18,886 bases of DNA from a bacterium (GTDB lineage: Bacteria; Patescibacteriota; Microgenomatia; Levybacterales; UBA12049). Positions 6,968-13,474 of this stretch are shown here, one piece after another. Position 1 is the first letter of the stretch. Each line of letters opens with the position of its first letter. A program made the translations under genes and the position numbers. The DNA is taken from contig JAJZOC010000045.1 in the NCBI GenBank assembly GCA_021852095.1, forward strand, positions 1-18,886. The letters run 5' to 3'. The notes beneath the pieces are model-generated. The model saw only the letters and a list, made by a program, of their open reading frames with translations, had not been told where the DNA came from and did not search any database.

Positions 6968-7004
6968 GGGGACGTTTCTATTGTGCTAAAGGGGGACGTT
7001 TCTA
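6968..7004. repeat. Doubled right-end motif of IS copy 2
   Basis: GGGGACGTTTCTA occurs at 6968-6980 and 6992-7004, with the same 24-bp period as in copy 1. In this copy the C of the GCGG core has become G in both units, suggesting the units evolve together or match the transposase's specificity. Confidence 0.75.
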
Positions 7005-7011
7005 TTGTGGT

Positions 7012-7033
7012 GTAATAGATAACAAATTTGAAT
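7012..7033. repeat. 22-bp repeat, second unit (end of IS copy 2 plus 8-bp flank)
   Basis: Identical to 5605-5626. It contains the last 13 bases of IS copy 2 (7012-7024) and the flank AATTTGAA (7025-7032). Its edge supplies part of the upstream region of the PEGA/SH3 gene. Confidence 0.85.
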
Positions 7034-7067
7034 TGTAAAGCTGGATACTTCTGTGTTATAGTATAAT
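7033..7067 (+). promoter_or_regulatory. Promoter of the PEGA/SH3 gene
   Basis: A perfect TATAAT at 7062-7067 would start transcription near 7074, leaving a leader of only about six bases before the ATG at 7080. An alternative is TTGTAA (7033-7038), 18 bp, TATAGT (7057-7062), whose -35 lies at the junction with the IS flank. The short leader suggests near-leaderless translation. Confidence 0.55.
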
Positions 7068-7079
7068 CTCTAAAGAGAT

Positions 7080-7931
7080 ATGAAAAAACTGCTGTTTTTT
7101 ATATTGCCTTTTCTTCTTGCTGGAAGCATATTCTTTGCGTTCTTATTTATTCAAAGTAAAAATTCTGGACAGGGAGCGCTTCAGGTTACTGCCAATCCCA
7201 AAAGCCGTGTTTACCTAAACGGACAACTTATTGGTGAAACTCCGCTTTGCAAATGTGAAGGAAAAGATATGATAGCAACGGGTAAATACACTTTAAAGAT
7301 TGTACCCGATAACCCAAAGCTTTCTCCTTTTGAAAACGATATAAATATTAATAAATCCGTCTTAACCGTTGCCGACAGAACTTTTGCGCAAACAGGCGCC
7401 TCTTACGGAAGCATTATTACACTTGATCCTTTATCGAATAAAAAATCCAGTGAACTATTAATCGTATCTTTGCCGGATAATGCCAATATATATCTGGATG
7501 AAAACAAAATAGGCAAAACGCCCAGCCTATTAAAGACAGTTACTAATTCCAATCATACTATTAGACTTTCTAAATCCGGATATCAAGATCTAACTATTCA
7601 TATAAAAACAGTTGAGGGTTATAAATTAACAGCTACATTGTTTTTGGGCATCAATCCCTTTCTTAAATCTCAAACACCTGCTACATCCTCGCCGAGCGCG
7701 ATTTTAAAAGCCTCTTCGAGTGCTTCGATTTCCGCTCAAAAAGTTTTGATACAAAGCTCAATAGGCTATGTAAATGTGAGAGATGAAGGTTCATTATCTG
7801 GAAAAAAGATAGGGGTTGTCAATTCCGGAGAAACTTACGATCTTATAAGCGAAAAGAACGGATGGTTTGAAATAAAACTTAAGAACGGAAGCTCCGGCTG
7901 GATAGACGCTTCCTACGCCAAAAAAGAATAA
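7080..7931 (+). CDS. Membrane-anchored PEGA and SH3-domain envelope protein
   Basis: The 283-residue protein starts with one hydrophobic anchor (residues 4-24). Two PEGA domains follow: the first around 32-60 (VTANPKSRVYLNGQLIGETP), the second around 123-178 (SLPDNANIYLDENKIGKTPS). A Ser/Ala/Thr-rich linker (about 195-222) leads to a bacterial SH3 domain at 226-283, with the hallmarks VNVRDEGSLSGKKIG and GWFEIKL...SGWIDASY. PEGA and SH3b domains are extracytoplasmic modules often associated with cell-wall or surface-layer binding, so an envelope scaffold role is likely; no enzyme domain is present. The ATG is only a few bases after the predicted transcription start; AAAGAG just before it is a poor Shine-Dalgarno. 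Its TAA (7929-7931) directly abuts the stop codon of the convergent phosphoribosyltransferase gene. Confidence 0.85.
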   Translation: MKKLLFFILPFLLAGSIFFAFLFIQSKNSGQGALQVTANPKSRVYLNGQLIGETPLCKCEGKDMIATGKYTLKIVPDNPKLSPFENDININKSVLTVADRTFAQTGASYGSIITLDPLSNKKSSELLIVSLPDNANIYLDENKIGKTPSLLKTVTNSNHTIRLSKSGYQDLTIHIKTVEGYKLTATLFLGINPFLKSQTPATSSPSAILKASSSASISAQKVLIQSSIGYVNVRDEGSLSGKKIGVVNSGETYDLISEKNGWFEIKLKNGSSGWIDASYAKKE

Positions 7932-8885
7932 TCAAGCTCCGATAACGTAAATAACAAATATCACCGATATCATCCATATACATACCGTAACAAGAAGCGG
8001 TGTATCCGAAATCAGAACCTTCTCCGGACTTTCTCCCTGCTGTTTTTCGTATATATCCTGAAGATAACGCATAAGACCATAAACAACAGGAAGAATTGTT
8101 ATCATAAGCCATTTTCTTTGAAAGAATACAGGCAGAAAGTCCGGCATAAAAAGATTAAAAGAAACCTTTATACCGTGAGGGTTTTCCAAAAAAGTGAAAA
8201 GAGCGTAAGAGATAAAAGTAGAAGTGGCAAAGATAGAGGCATATACATCAAGCAGTCTTTCCGAATAATGGGATAAAGATTTCCTTATCTGTAAAATTGT
8301 TGAATCCGAATAGTTGGAGACTAGCGTTAACTCGGAACGTCTTTTCCCAACAGCGATAAAAAGCGAAAATGCAATCGCTGTGAGTAAAAGCCATACCGAG
8401 ATATGAAAACCAGAAGCAAATTCACCGGCATAGACCCGCAAAATGTATCCTGCGGCAATAGCCAGTATATCCATGATAGCGATTTGCTTTAACACTAAAG
8501 AATAGGATACCTGGAGTATAATATATACTACAACAGATATAAAAAAAGCAGGAGTTATAGACCATGATATAACAATAGAGATCACCGCAAAAATAACGGC
8601 CAATATAAAAGAGATCGGCGCAGAAACGTCATTATGAGCCAATGGACGAAATTTCTTAAAAGGGTGGAGTTTGTCTTTTTCTATATCAAAAAAATCATTT
8701 ATGATATACATTGATGACGAAAGAAAACAAAATGCCACAAAGCCTAAAGAAACATAAATAAAGCTAGATGAAAAAAGCTGTCCGCTAAAGGTAATAGCCG
8801 CAAATATGGCAAGGTTTTTAATCCATTGTCTGGGGCGAGAAAGCCTGAACAAATTATAAAGCAGTTTGCCTATTTTTATTTTCAT
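7932..8885 (-). CDS. UbiA-family decaprenyl-phosphate phosphoribosyltransferase-like protein
   Basis: A 317-residue polytopic membrane protein of the UbiA superfamily with about eight or nine hydrophobic segments. The first Asp-rich motif is NDFFDIEKDKLHPFKKFRP (63-81), the NDxxDxxxDxxHPxKxxRP form of decaprenyl-phosphate phosphoribosyltransferases, which move 5-phosphoribose from PRPP to a polyprenyl phosphate on the route to decaprenyl-phosphoryl-arabinose. The second region is YSLVLKQIAIMDI (128-140), and GKRRSE (180-185) matches the conserved basic motif of the same group. The ATG at 8885 overlaps the preceding gene by 32 bp, so translation is probably coupled. It is the last gene of the glycan cluster and suggests a lipid-linked pentose donor for the glycosyltransferases upstream. 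Which polyprenol is used cannot be told from sequence. Confidence 0.88.
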   Translation of the reverse strand: MKIKIGKLLYNLFRLSRPRQWIKNLAIFAAITFSGQLFSSSFIYVSLGFVAFCFLSSSMYIINDFFDIEKDKLHPFKKFRPLAHNDVSAPISFILAVIFAVISIVISWSITPAFFISVVVYIILQVSYSLVLKQIAIMDILAIAAGYILRVYAGEFASGFHISVWLLLTAIAFSLFIAVGKRRSELTLVSNYSDSTILQIRKSLSHYSERLLDVYASIFATSTFISYALFTFLENPHGIKVSFNLFMPDFLPVFFQRKWLMITILPVVYGLMRYLQDIYEKQQGESPEKVLISDTPLLVTVCIWMISVIFVIYVIGA

Positions 8886-9942
8886 CTATGTTATCTATAA
8901 ATAAATGTAAAAAAGTAAGCACTCCTATAACGACAATAAACAAAGTCGCTATGGCGAAGAACTTGCCCCGACTTGAAAGAGAAAGCGAAATTGCTCCCAA
9001 TATAGCAGAGATCAACCAATAAAACAATGCCACAAAGGGCTGTTTAATTCCCATACGAAGCAAAATATGATGAAGATGTTTATTATCATGTACAAAAGGC
9101 GAGTGGCCTGTTGTAATTCTCCTTACTAAAGTAAATATCCCATCTATCATAGGAATACCCAAAACAAGTACAGCAGTTGCCAATTTTGCTCCTGAAATAA
9201 TGGCAACAGCGGCAAGAAGAAGATAAATTGATGTTGCTCCGTAACCCGGGAAAATTTTTGCCGGGTAAAAATTGAAAATCAAAAACCCAAGACAACTACC
9301 CGCTATCGCAAAAGATAAGCGAGATGCAATAATAGAATTCGAATCAATGGAGGCGAAACGCATGCTCAAAATGCCTATAACAATAGCTGATATCGCGACT
9401 AATCCCGGCATTTGCCCATCCACTCCGGTACTCCAATTTATCATGTTCATTACCCACATAATCCAAACAAGAGCAATAATATCTGAAAATAAAAGGATAG
9501 AATGCGAGCCAAAAAAATTAAACGTAAGCCTTATTGTATCTAAATGAATAACTCCACCGACAAATGGATTAGTTACAAAGGGTATCCCAACTCCGGATCC
9601 TACCACAATAAGAGCAACAACCATATTAAGAATCAGTCTTATAATTGGAGCTATGTCCATCTTGTCATCGATGGTTCCAACCAGAAGAGCGATAAAAGAT
9701 GCAAACATAAGACCAACGGTAACCTTTGCCAATGGCAAAAATAATAAAGCTGATATAAATACTCCGATAAAAAGAGGTATGCCTCCGCCTCGCGGAACAG
9801 GTTTTTTATGAAGCATGGCAGGATGTTTATGGATTCTGGGATCGTCTATAAGTTTCCAACGCCTAATAAGAATTAATGCTAAAGGAGTTGCTATAACCGT
9901 TCCTAGAAAGGAAACTACTAGAGGAAAAAATATATTCTCCAT
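8854..9942 (-). CDS. Polyprenyl-phosphate sugar-1-phosphate transferase (WecA/TagO-like, GT4 family)
   Basis: A 362-residue integral membrane protein of the MraY/WecA superfamily, with about ten membrane segments. Such enzymes transfer a sugar-1-phosphate, commonly GlcNAc-1-P, from a UDP-sugar to undecaprenyl phosphate on the cytoplasmic face, the first step of lipid-linked glycan assembly. Visible motifs are HKKPVPRGGGI (45-55), the Mg-binding GTIDDKMD (89-96), NMINWSTGVDG (166-176), and HDNKHLHH (285-292), the WecA-type His motif. Odd point: the usual 'GDxG' after FNFxPAKIF reads FPGYGATS (231-238), so the acidic residue of that motif is a Tyr. ATG at 9942; one base separates it from the stop of the small membrane gene upstream, and it overlaps the downstream UbiA gene by 32 bp. 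Confidence 0.92.
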   Translation of the reverse strand: MENIFFPLVVSFLGTVIATPLALILIRRWKLIDDPRIHKHPAMLHKKPVPRGGGIPLFIGVFISALLFLPLAKVTVGLMFASFIALLVGTIDDKMDIAPIIRLILNMVVALIVVGSGVGIPFVTNPFVGGVIHLDTIRLTFNFFGSHSILLFSDIIALVWIMWVMNMINWSTGVDGQMPGLVAISAIVIGILSMRFASIDSNSIIASRLSFAIAGSCLGFLIFNFYPAKIFPGYGATSIYLLLAAVAIISGAKLATAVLVLGIPMIDGIFTLVRRITTGHSPFVHDNKHLHHILLRMGIKQPFVALFYWLISAILGAISLSLSSRGKFFAIATLFIVVIGVLTFLHLFIDNIDENKNRQTAL

Positions 9943-9943
9943 A

Positions 9944-10297
9944 TTATATAATCATTTGTGCTGTTTTAATAATGAAAATAAAAACTAACAATGAAGCGAT
10001 TGCAAAGGTTACGGAAAGTATTCTAGACAAAAGAGGTGTTGTTTTATATACATGAAAAGACAGTAACAAATTAACCGTCATAATGACTATAACAAGCATA
10101 ATAGGAATAAATATATCTTTTTTTTCCGCTATTCTTGCGTCTCCCCACGGAAGCTGATTAAAAACAGGAATAAGAGGAGGTAAAAGCCGATATGAAAAAA
10201 ACATATAGAGGACTGATGCGATTATTAAAAATAAACCGGAAGAAAAACAGTAAAATATAATTTTATCCTTTAATATATGTTTAAAAAATTCGTTCAT
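9944..10297 (-). CDS. Small membrane protein of unknown function in the glycan cluster
   Basis: 117 residues with about three membrane helices (residues 12-33, 62-82, 90-115) and one longer extramembrane stretch between the first two, containing LPPLIPVFNQLPWGDARI. I do not recognise a named family, though a 'LPPxIPxxxxxPWG' stretch seems familiar from small uncharacterised membrane proteins of this bacterial group. It is tightly embedded: its start overlaps the end of the GT39-type gene by 17 bp, and its stop is one base before the sugar-phosphate transferase. This spacing implies translational coupling and a role tied to the glycan pathway. Confidence 0.75.
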   Translation of the reverse strand: MNEFFKHILKDKIIFYCFSSGLFLIIASVLYMFFSYRLLPPLIPVFNQLPWGDARIAEKKDIFIPIMLVIVIMTVNLLLSFHVYKTTPLLSRILSVTFAIASLLVFIFIIKTAQMII

Positions 10298-11732
10298 AAA
10301 TAACTGCCTTATTTATTTGAAAAAGCAAAGCATAATGCGACATGTTATAAGGAATAGTATCATCCGTTGTAGATATTATATATTTTGGTTTAACTAAGTT
10401 TAAAGACATCTGTGTTTCATTTATATATCGTGGCTTTGCCAACATATGATACTCCACTATAAAACGTCCAGGAGGAAGCTTGTTTGCAAGACGATAAATT
10501 TGAGCATCGTTTCCAAAAAGGAATATGGAAGCATTGGGATTTTTGGTCTTTAGATAATCCGCAACTGCGTAATCCGTAGGCGTGCTTTTATCAAAAAACT
10601 CCCTATAGGAATATACGCTTTCTTTATTCGTTAAAAAACGGAAGAAATTATCGTAGTAACCAAGTGTTTTTTTATATATAGGAAAATGTATTAATGCAAC
10701 AATAATGATTGTTATCGTCAAAAGCTGCGCGAATCTTTTTAAAAAAATTTGTTTTCCTGTTTCTCCAAAAGACCAGAAAAGTAAAAGAATAAATGAAGGA
10801 ATAAGAACCAAAAGATAATGCGTCCATGGTCTCTCGGAAAAAAAGGCGTTAAAAAGAGAAAAACCGACCCAAAGAAAAATAAACAACAGTTTATGATCTA
10901 TCGTTTTCCTTTTTAGAAAAATAAAAGTTAAAAATGCAAAAAGGGCTATTAATTTTAGCAAAAGAAAACCCTGCGGGATTATAAATTTGTTAGCATAGGC
11001 TACATACCCAATATTCTGCGTAAAAACGGCATGAACGAAAAAAGAAAAAGCATTCTTATAAACAAAAAATAGCATAACAGCTATTATGGGAAGAGTAAAA
11101 CTCAACATAAAAGGAATAAGATTTTTTACTTGCTGTTTTATATGATTTTTGTATGTTGATAAAAAAATAAAAATAAAAAATGCAGAGGCATCAAAAACAG
11201 CTACAACCTTAAACAAAAATGCGACAGAAAGGAGAAAACCCGACGCATAAAGAAGTAAAGATTTTTCGGTTTTAACATATTCCAATACAAAAAATCCTGC
11301 TGCTAGAATAGGAAGCATCATAAAATTCTCCGCATTAGCGATGTTTCCTTCCAGGAGAGGCGTAGCAAAAAGCAATGTAAATAAAACAGAAGATATGTAA
11401 ATATTTCTTTGTTTTAAAAATAATTTCTTGGTTATTAAAAAGAAAAAATATAAAGACAAAATTCCAAATACTAAAGACACAAGTCTTATTACAAACTGGT
11501 CGGACGCAAACAAAGCATAAAGCAAATACAGAAAAGGCGGTTTATTATCCCAAATATCCCGGTATAAAAGCCTTCCGCTCCTAATTCCCATTGCTACCAC
11601 GTCATAAACGCCTTCATCTCCGTACCAATAAGGTTCAAAAAGGGACGGAAGGCGGAGGAGAAAAAACAGGAAAGTAGTGCCTACTAGAAAATAGAAATCT
11701 TTACTTTTCTCGAGTCTCTCCAGTATTCTCAT
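10281..11732 (-). CDS. GT39/ArnT-type membrane glycosyltransferase
   Basis: A large integral membrane protein (about 483 residues) with ten or more hydrophobic segments. The first extracytoplasmic loop carries WYGDEGVYDVVAMGIRSG, with the conserved acidic pair of the GT-C superfamily (PMT, ArnT and related GT39/GT83 enzymes), followed by RDIWDNKPPFLYLLY, also typical. These enzymes use polyprenyl-phosphate-linked sugars as donors outside the membrane. A soluble C-terminal region of about 120 residues follows the last helix. I chose the ATG at 11732 (MRILERLEKSKDF). The longer frame from TTG at 11807 would be encoded by an inverted repeat and lacks any hydrophobic or conserved content. Acceptor and sugar are unknown; the neighbouring lipid-sugar genes make a lipid-linked donor likely. 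Confidence 0.86.
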   Translation of the reverse strand: MRILERLEKSKDFYFLVGTTFLFFLLRLPSLFEPYWYGDEGVYDVVAMGIRSGRLLYRDIWDNKPPFLYLLYALFASDQFVIRLVSLVFGILSLYFFFLITKKLFLKQRNIYISSVLFTLLFATPLLEGNIANAENFMMLPILAAGFFVLEYVKTEKSLLLYASGFLLSVAFLFKVVAVFDASAFFIFIFLSTYKNHIKQQVKNLIPFMLSFTLPIIAVMLFFVYKNAFSFFVHAVFTQNIGYVAYANKFIIPQGFLLLKLIALFAFLTFIFLKRKTIDHKLLFIFLWVGFSLFNAFFSERPWTHYLLVLIPSFILLLFWSFGETGKQIFLKRFAQLLTITIIIVALIHFPIYKKTLGYYDNFFRFLTNKESVYSYREFFDKSTPTDYAVADYLKTKNPNASIFLFGNDAQIYRLANKLPPGRFIVEYHMLAKPRYINETQMSLNLVKPKYIISTTDDTIPYNMSHYALLFQINKAVIYERIF

Positions 11733-11753
11733 ATGCAGGAAACGATTGTTTAT

Positions 11754-11816
11754 ATTGTTAAATTGTTCTATTGTTAATTCCGAAATAGCAATGCAGCAAT
11801 GAAACAATTTAACAAT
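11754..11816. repeat. 14-bp perfect inverted repeat between GT39 and GT2 genes
   Basis: The left arm ATTGTTAAATTGTT (11754-11767) and right arm AACAATTTAACAAT (11803-11816) are perfect inverted copies, separated by 35 bases that contain further ATTGTT/CAATG-like units. It fills the gap between the stop of the GT2 gene and the start of the GT39 gene. It lacks a GC-rich stem and T tract, so it is not a standard terminator; it may be an intergenic repeat family or an RNA processing hairpin. Confidence 0.7.
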
Positions 11817-11819
11817 GGG

Positions 11820-13313
11820 TTATATCTTCTCCGTAACTTTATATTCTATACGTTTTCCAAACATCAGTTGAGTATGGGAAATTAAAGCCGGAAGAGTGGA
11901 GAGAAAAAACCCAGCTATGGGGAGCAAGATGAATTCAAGAGGAAACAAAAATTGCCTTGCAGTTAAACCTTTAGAATCTTTAGGACGATTTCTGAAATCG
12001 ATAATAATCATTGCTAAAATTGCGAATAAACACGAAGTTAATATAAGACCAGATAAACGCGGCAAATTATAACCGATTGTTGTACGGTAAAAAGCTGGAT
12101 TTACTAAAGGCATAATAATTGCGGCAACAGTAATAATAAACCAGTTAACAGGCCACAATAAATGATCCAATAAAACATTAACCAGCATGAAACTTTTACG
12201 CATAAATGGTACATTAGGTACTGTTAAAAACCATTTTATAAACAATGGATCATCGGATACACCCCATGACCATCGCCTTTCCTGATTGTATTTATTTTTC
12301 AGACTCCCTATATAATTATTGGACAGAGGCGCGTCCATAGAAGTTTTTAAAAACAAAGGTTCTACCCAAACCTGCCCCGCGAGACGATAAAACGCTTTAA
12401 AGAATATTCTATAGTCTTCCGGAATAACATCTGTGTCCCAAAACCCAATATTCTTAAGGAGATTAAAAGATAAAGAGTAGGTTGAATTAGAAATAAGTCT
12501 ATCTTTCTGCACAAGCAGTCCTGTTCTCCAAAGACTGCCAAAAAAAGAAATAACCCTTATGGCCGCTGGCACACTCCAAAAATTATTATAATTTACATTT
12601 GCCGATTGCCAAAATTTGTTATAACGCTTCTCATCTATAAGAAAATTATATGAAAGATAGGCAAAATACTGTCTGTCGAATACGGAATCCGCGTCAACGG
12701 ACGATACGGTCGCGTAATCTATATCTATAAACCCTTTTTTTATAAGTTTTCTGTATATAAATTTTCCAGCAAAAGCCTCATTAGAAGATTTACCTTTTAC
12801 CTCTCCTTCAACATCCGGGTGGAAAGCAAACTCCACAGCACCAAAAACTTCTCTAAATTCTTTCAAAATAATTCCCGCTTTTTCTCGTGCTTCTTTTTCT
12901 CTCTTCTCCATTGCCATAACGACCACTATCCTCTTTCTCGGAAAGGTTTGTTGCGCTAAGGACTCAAGAGAGATTCTTAATTTCTCAACCTTTTCTTTAT
13001 AATTCGGAATAATAACCACATGATAAACTTTATCAAAATTTCTCAACTTACCTGCTTTTTTAAGCCAGTCTTCTTTTTCCGCATTGCGGATTTTCTTTGA
13101 AGCTATATACGATGTCGCAACCAGTGAAAATGACTTATAAAACCAATAAACATCAAAGAAAAGTATGAAATAAGCAACAACGTATGGTATAAGAAATGAA
13201 CCCCAAACAGGAGAGAGTATAAGAGTCCAAGAAACAATACCTGGAATCAATTCCAACCCCCTTCTAGTTTTTACAGGATAACGGATAAATAATTTATTAA
13301 AAAAGTTAGTCAT
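11820..13313 (-). CDS. Processive membrane glycosyltransferase, family GT2
   Basis: About 497 residues. Two N-terminal membrane helices (about 25-65) precede a cytoplasmic GT-A domain, and several helices follow (about 372-475). Motifs: HVVIIPNYKE (98-107) at the nucleotide-sugar site, SVDADS (205-210, the DxD motif), PED (298-300) with the catalytic-base aspartate, and QERRW (344-348), the QxxRW of processive synthases such as cellulose or hyaluronan synthase. It therefore probably polymerises or extends a glycan while moving it through the membrane; the sugar is unknown. ATG at 13313 gives MTNFFNKLF; a TTG at 13328 is possible but lies inside a repeat-rich spacer. No Shine-Dalgarno. It appears to be the first gene of the glycan cluster, with an 87-bp gap to the next gene. 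Confidence 0.87.
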   Translation of the reverse strand: MTNFFNKLFIRYPVKTRRGLELIPGIVSWTLILSPVWGSFLIPYVVAYFILFFDVYWFYKSFSLVATSYIASKKIRNAEKEDWLKKAGKLRNFDKVYHVVIIPNYKEKVEKLRISLESLAQQTFPRKRIVVVMAMEKREKEAREKAGIILKEFREVFGAVEFAFHPDVEGEVKGKSSNEAFAGKFIYRKLIKKGFIDIDYATVSSVDADSVFDRQYFAYLSYNFLIDEKRYNKFWQSANVNYNNFWSVPAAIRVISFFGSLWRTGLLVQKDRLISNSTYSLSFNLLKNIGFWDTDVIPEDYRIFFKAFYRLAGQVWVEPLFLKTSMDAPLSNNYIGSLKNKYNQERRWSWGVSDDPLFIKWFLTVPNVPFMRKSFMLVNVLLDHLLWPVNWFIITVAAIIMPLVNPAFYRTTIGYNLPRLSGLILTSCLFAILAMIIIDFRNRPKDSKGLTARQFLFPLEFILLPIAGFFLSTLPALISHTQLMFGKRIEYKVTEKI

Positions 13314-13320
13314 AATTATG

Positions 13321-13474
13321 AAGATCAAAGATCAAATCTCAAAAATCAAAAACAAACTCAAAATTCAAAGATTTAAGAATAGAGACTTAAGATTAACGAA
13401 TAATCAAAAATTTTAAAAACATAAATCATATTTTTTAGCTTTGATCTAGGTTTTGATCTTTGCGCTTTGATCTT
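13321..13474. repeat. GATCAAA-repeat spacer with inverted ends
   Basis: This spacer between the tatD stop and the GT2 start carries AAGATCAAAGATCAAAT on the left (13321-13337). On the right are three units in the opposite sense: CTTTGATCT (13439-13447), TTTTGATCTTTG (13451-13462) and CTTTGATCTT (13465-13474). The outermost 10 bp, AAGATCAAAG and CTTTGATCTT, are a perfect inverted pair. The middle is very AT-rich, with degenerate 'ATCAAAA' units. No gene is visible. Confidence 0.65.

Larger units (their letters stand above)
5626..7024 (-). mobile_element. ISNCY-type insertion sequence, copy 2
   Basis: It begins TGTCAAACGAC then AATAGAAATGTCCGCTTTT, and ends GTAATAGATAACA, giving TGT/ACA tips and a length of about 1.40 kb. 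The right-end motif is doubled as in copy 1, here as GGGGACGTTTCTA (6968-6980) and again at 6992-7004, 24 bp apart. It is in the same orientation as copy 1, separated from it only by the 8-bp repeat AATTTGAA, which recurs on the far side. Confidence 0.78.

Noticed and set aside
5605-7033. Reading the 22-bp identical strings as one long target-site duplication
   Set aside because: The first 13 bases of each string lie at the same distance from the end motifs in both IS copies, so they are better seen as the IS end; only the 8 bases AATTTGAA sit outside the tips.
8902-9744. Open frames of 66-91 codons on either strand within the WecA-like gene
   Set aside because: They overlap conserved motifs of the real gene and encode low-complexity or unrecognisable peptides.
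11733-11807. N-terminal extension of the GT39-type protein from TTG at 11807
   Set aside because: The 25 extra residues are encoded by the inverted repeat, have no Shine-Dalgarno and break the usual pattern of a short basic start before the first helix.
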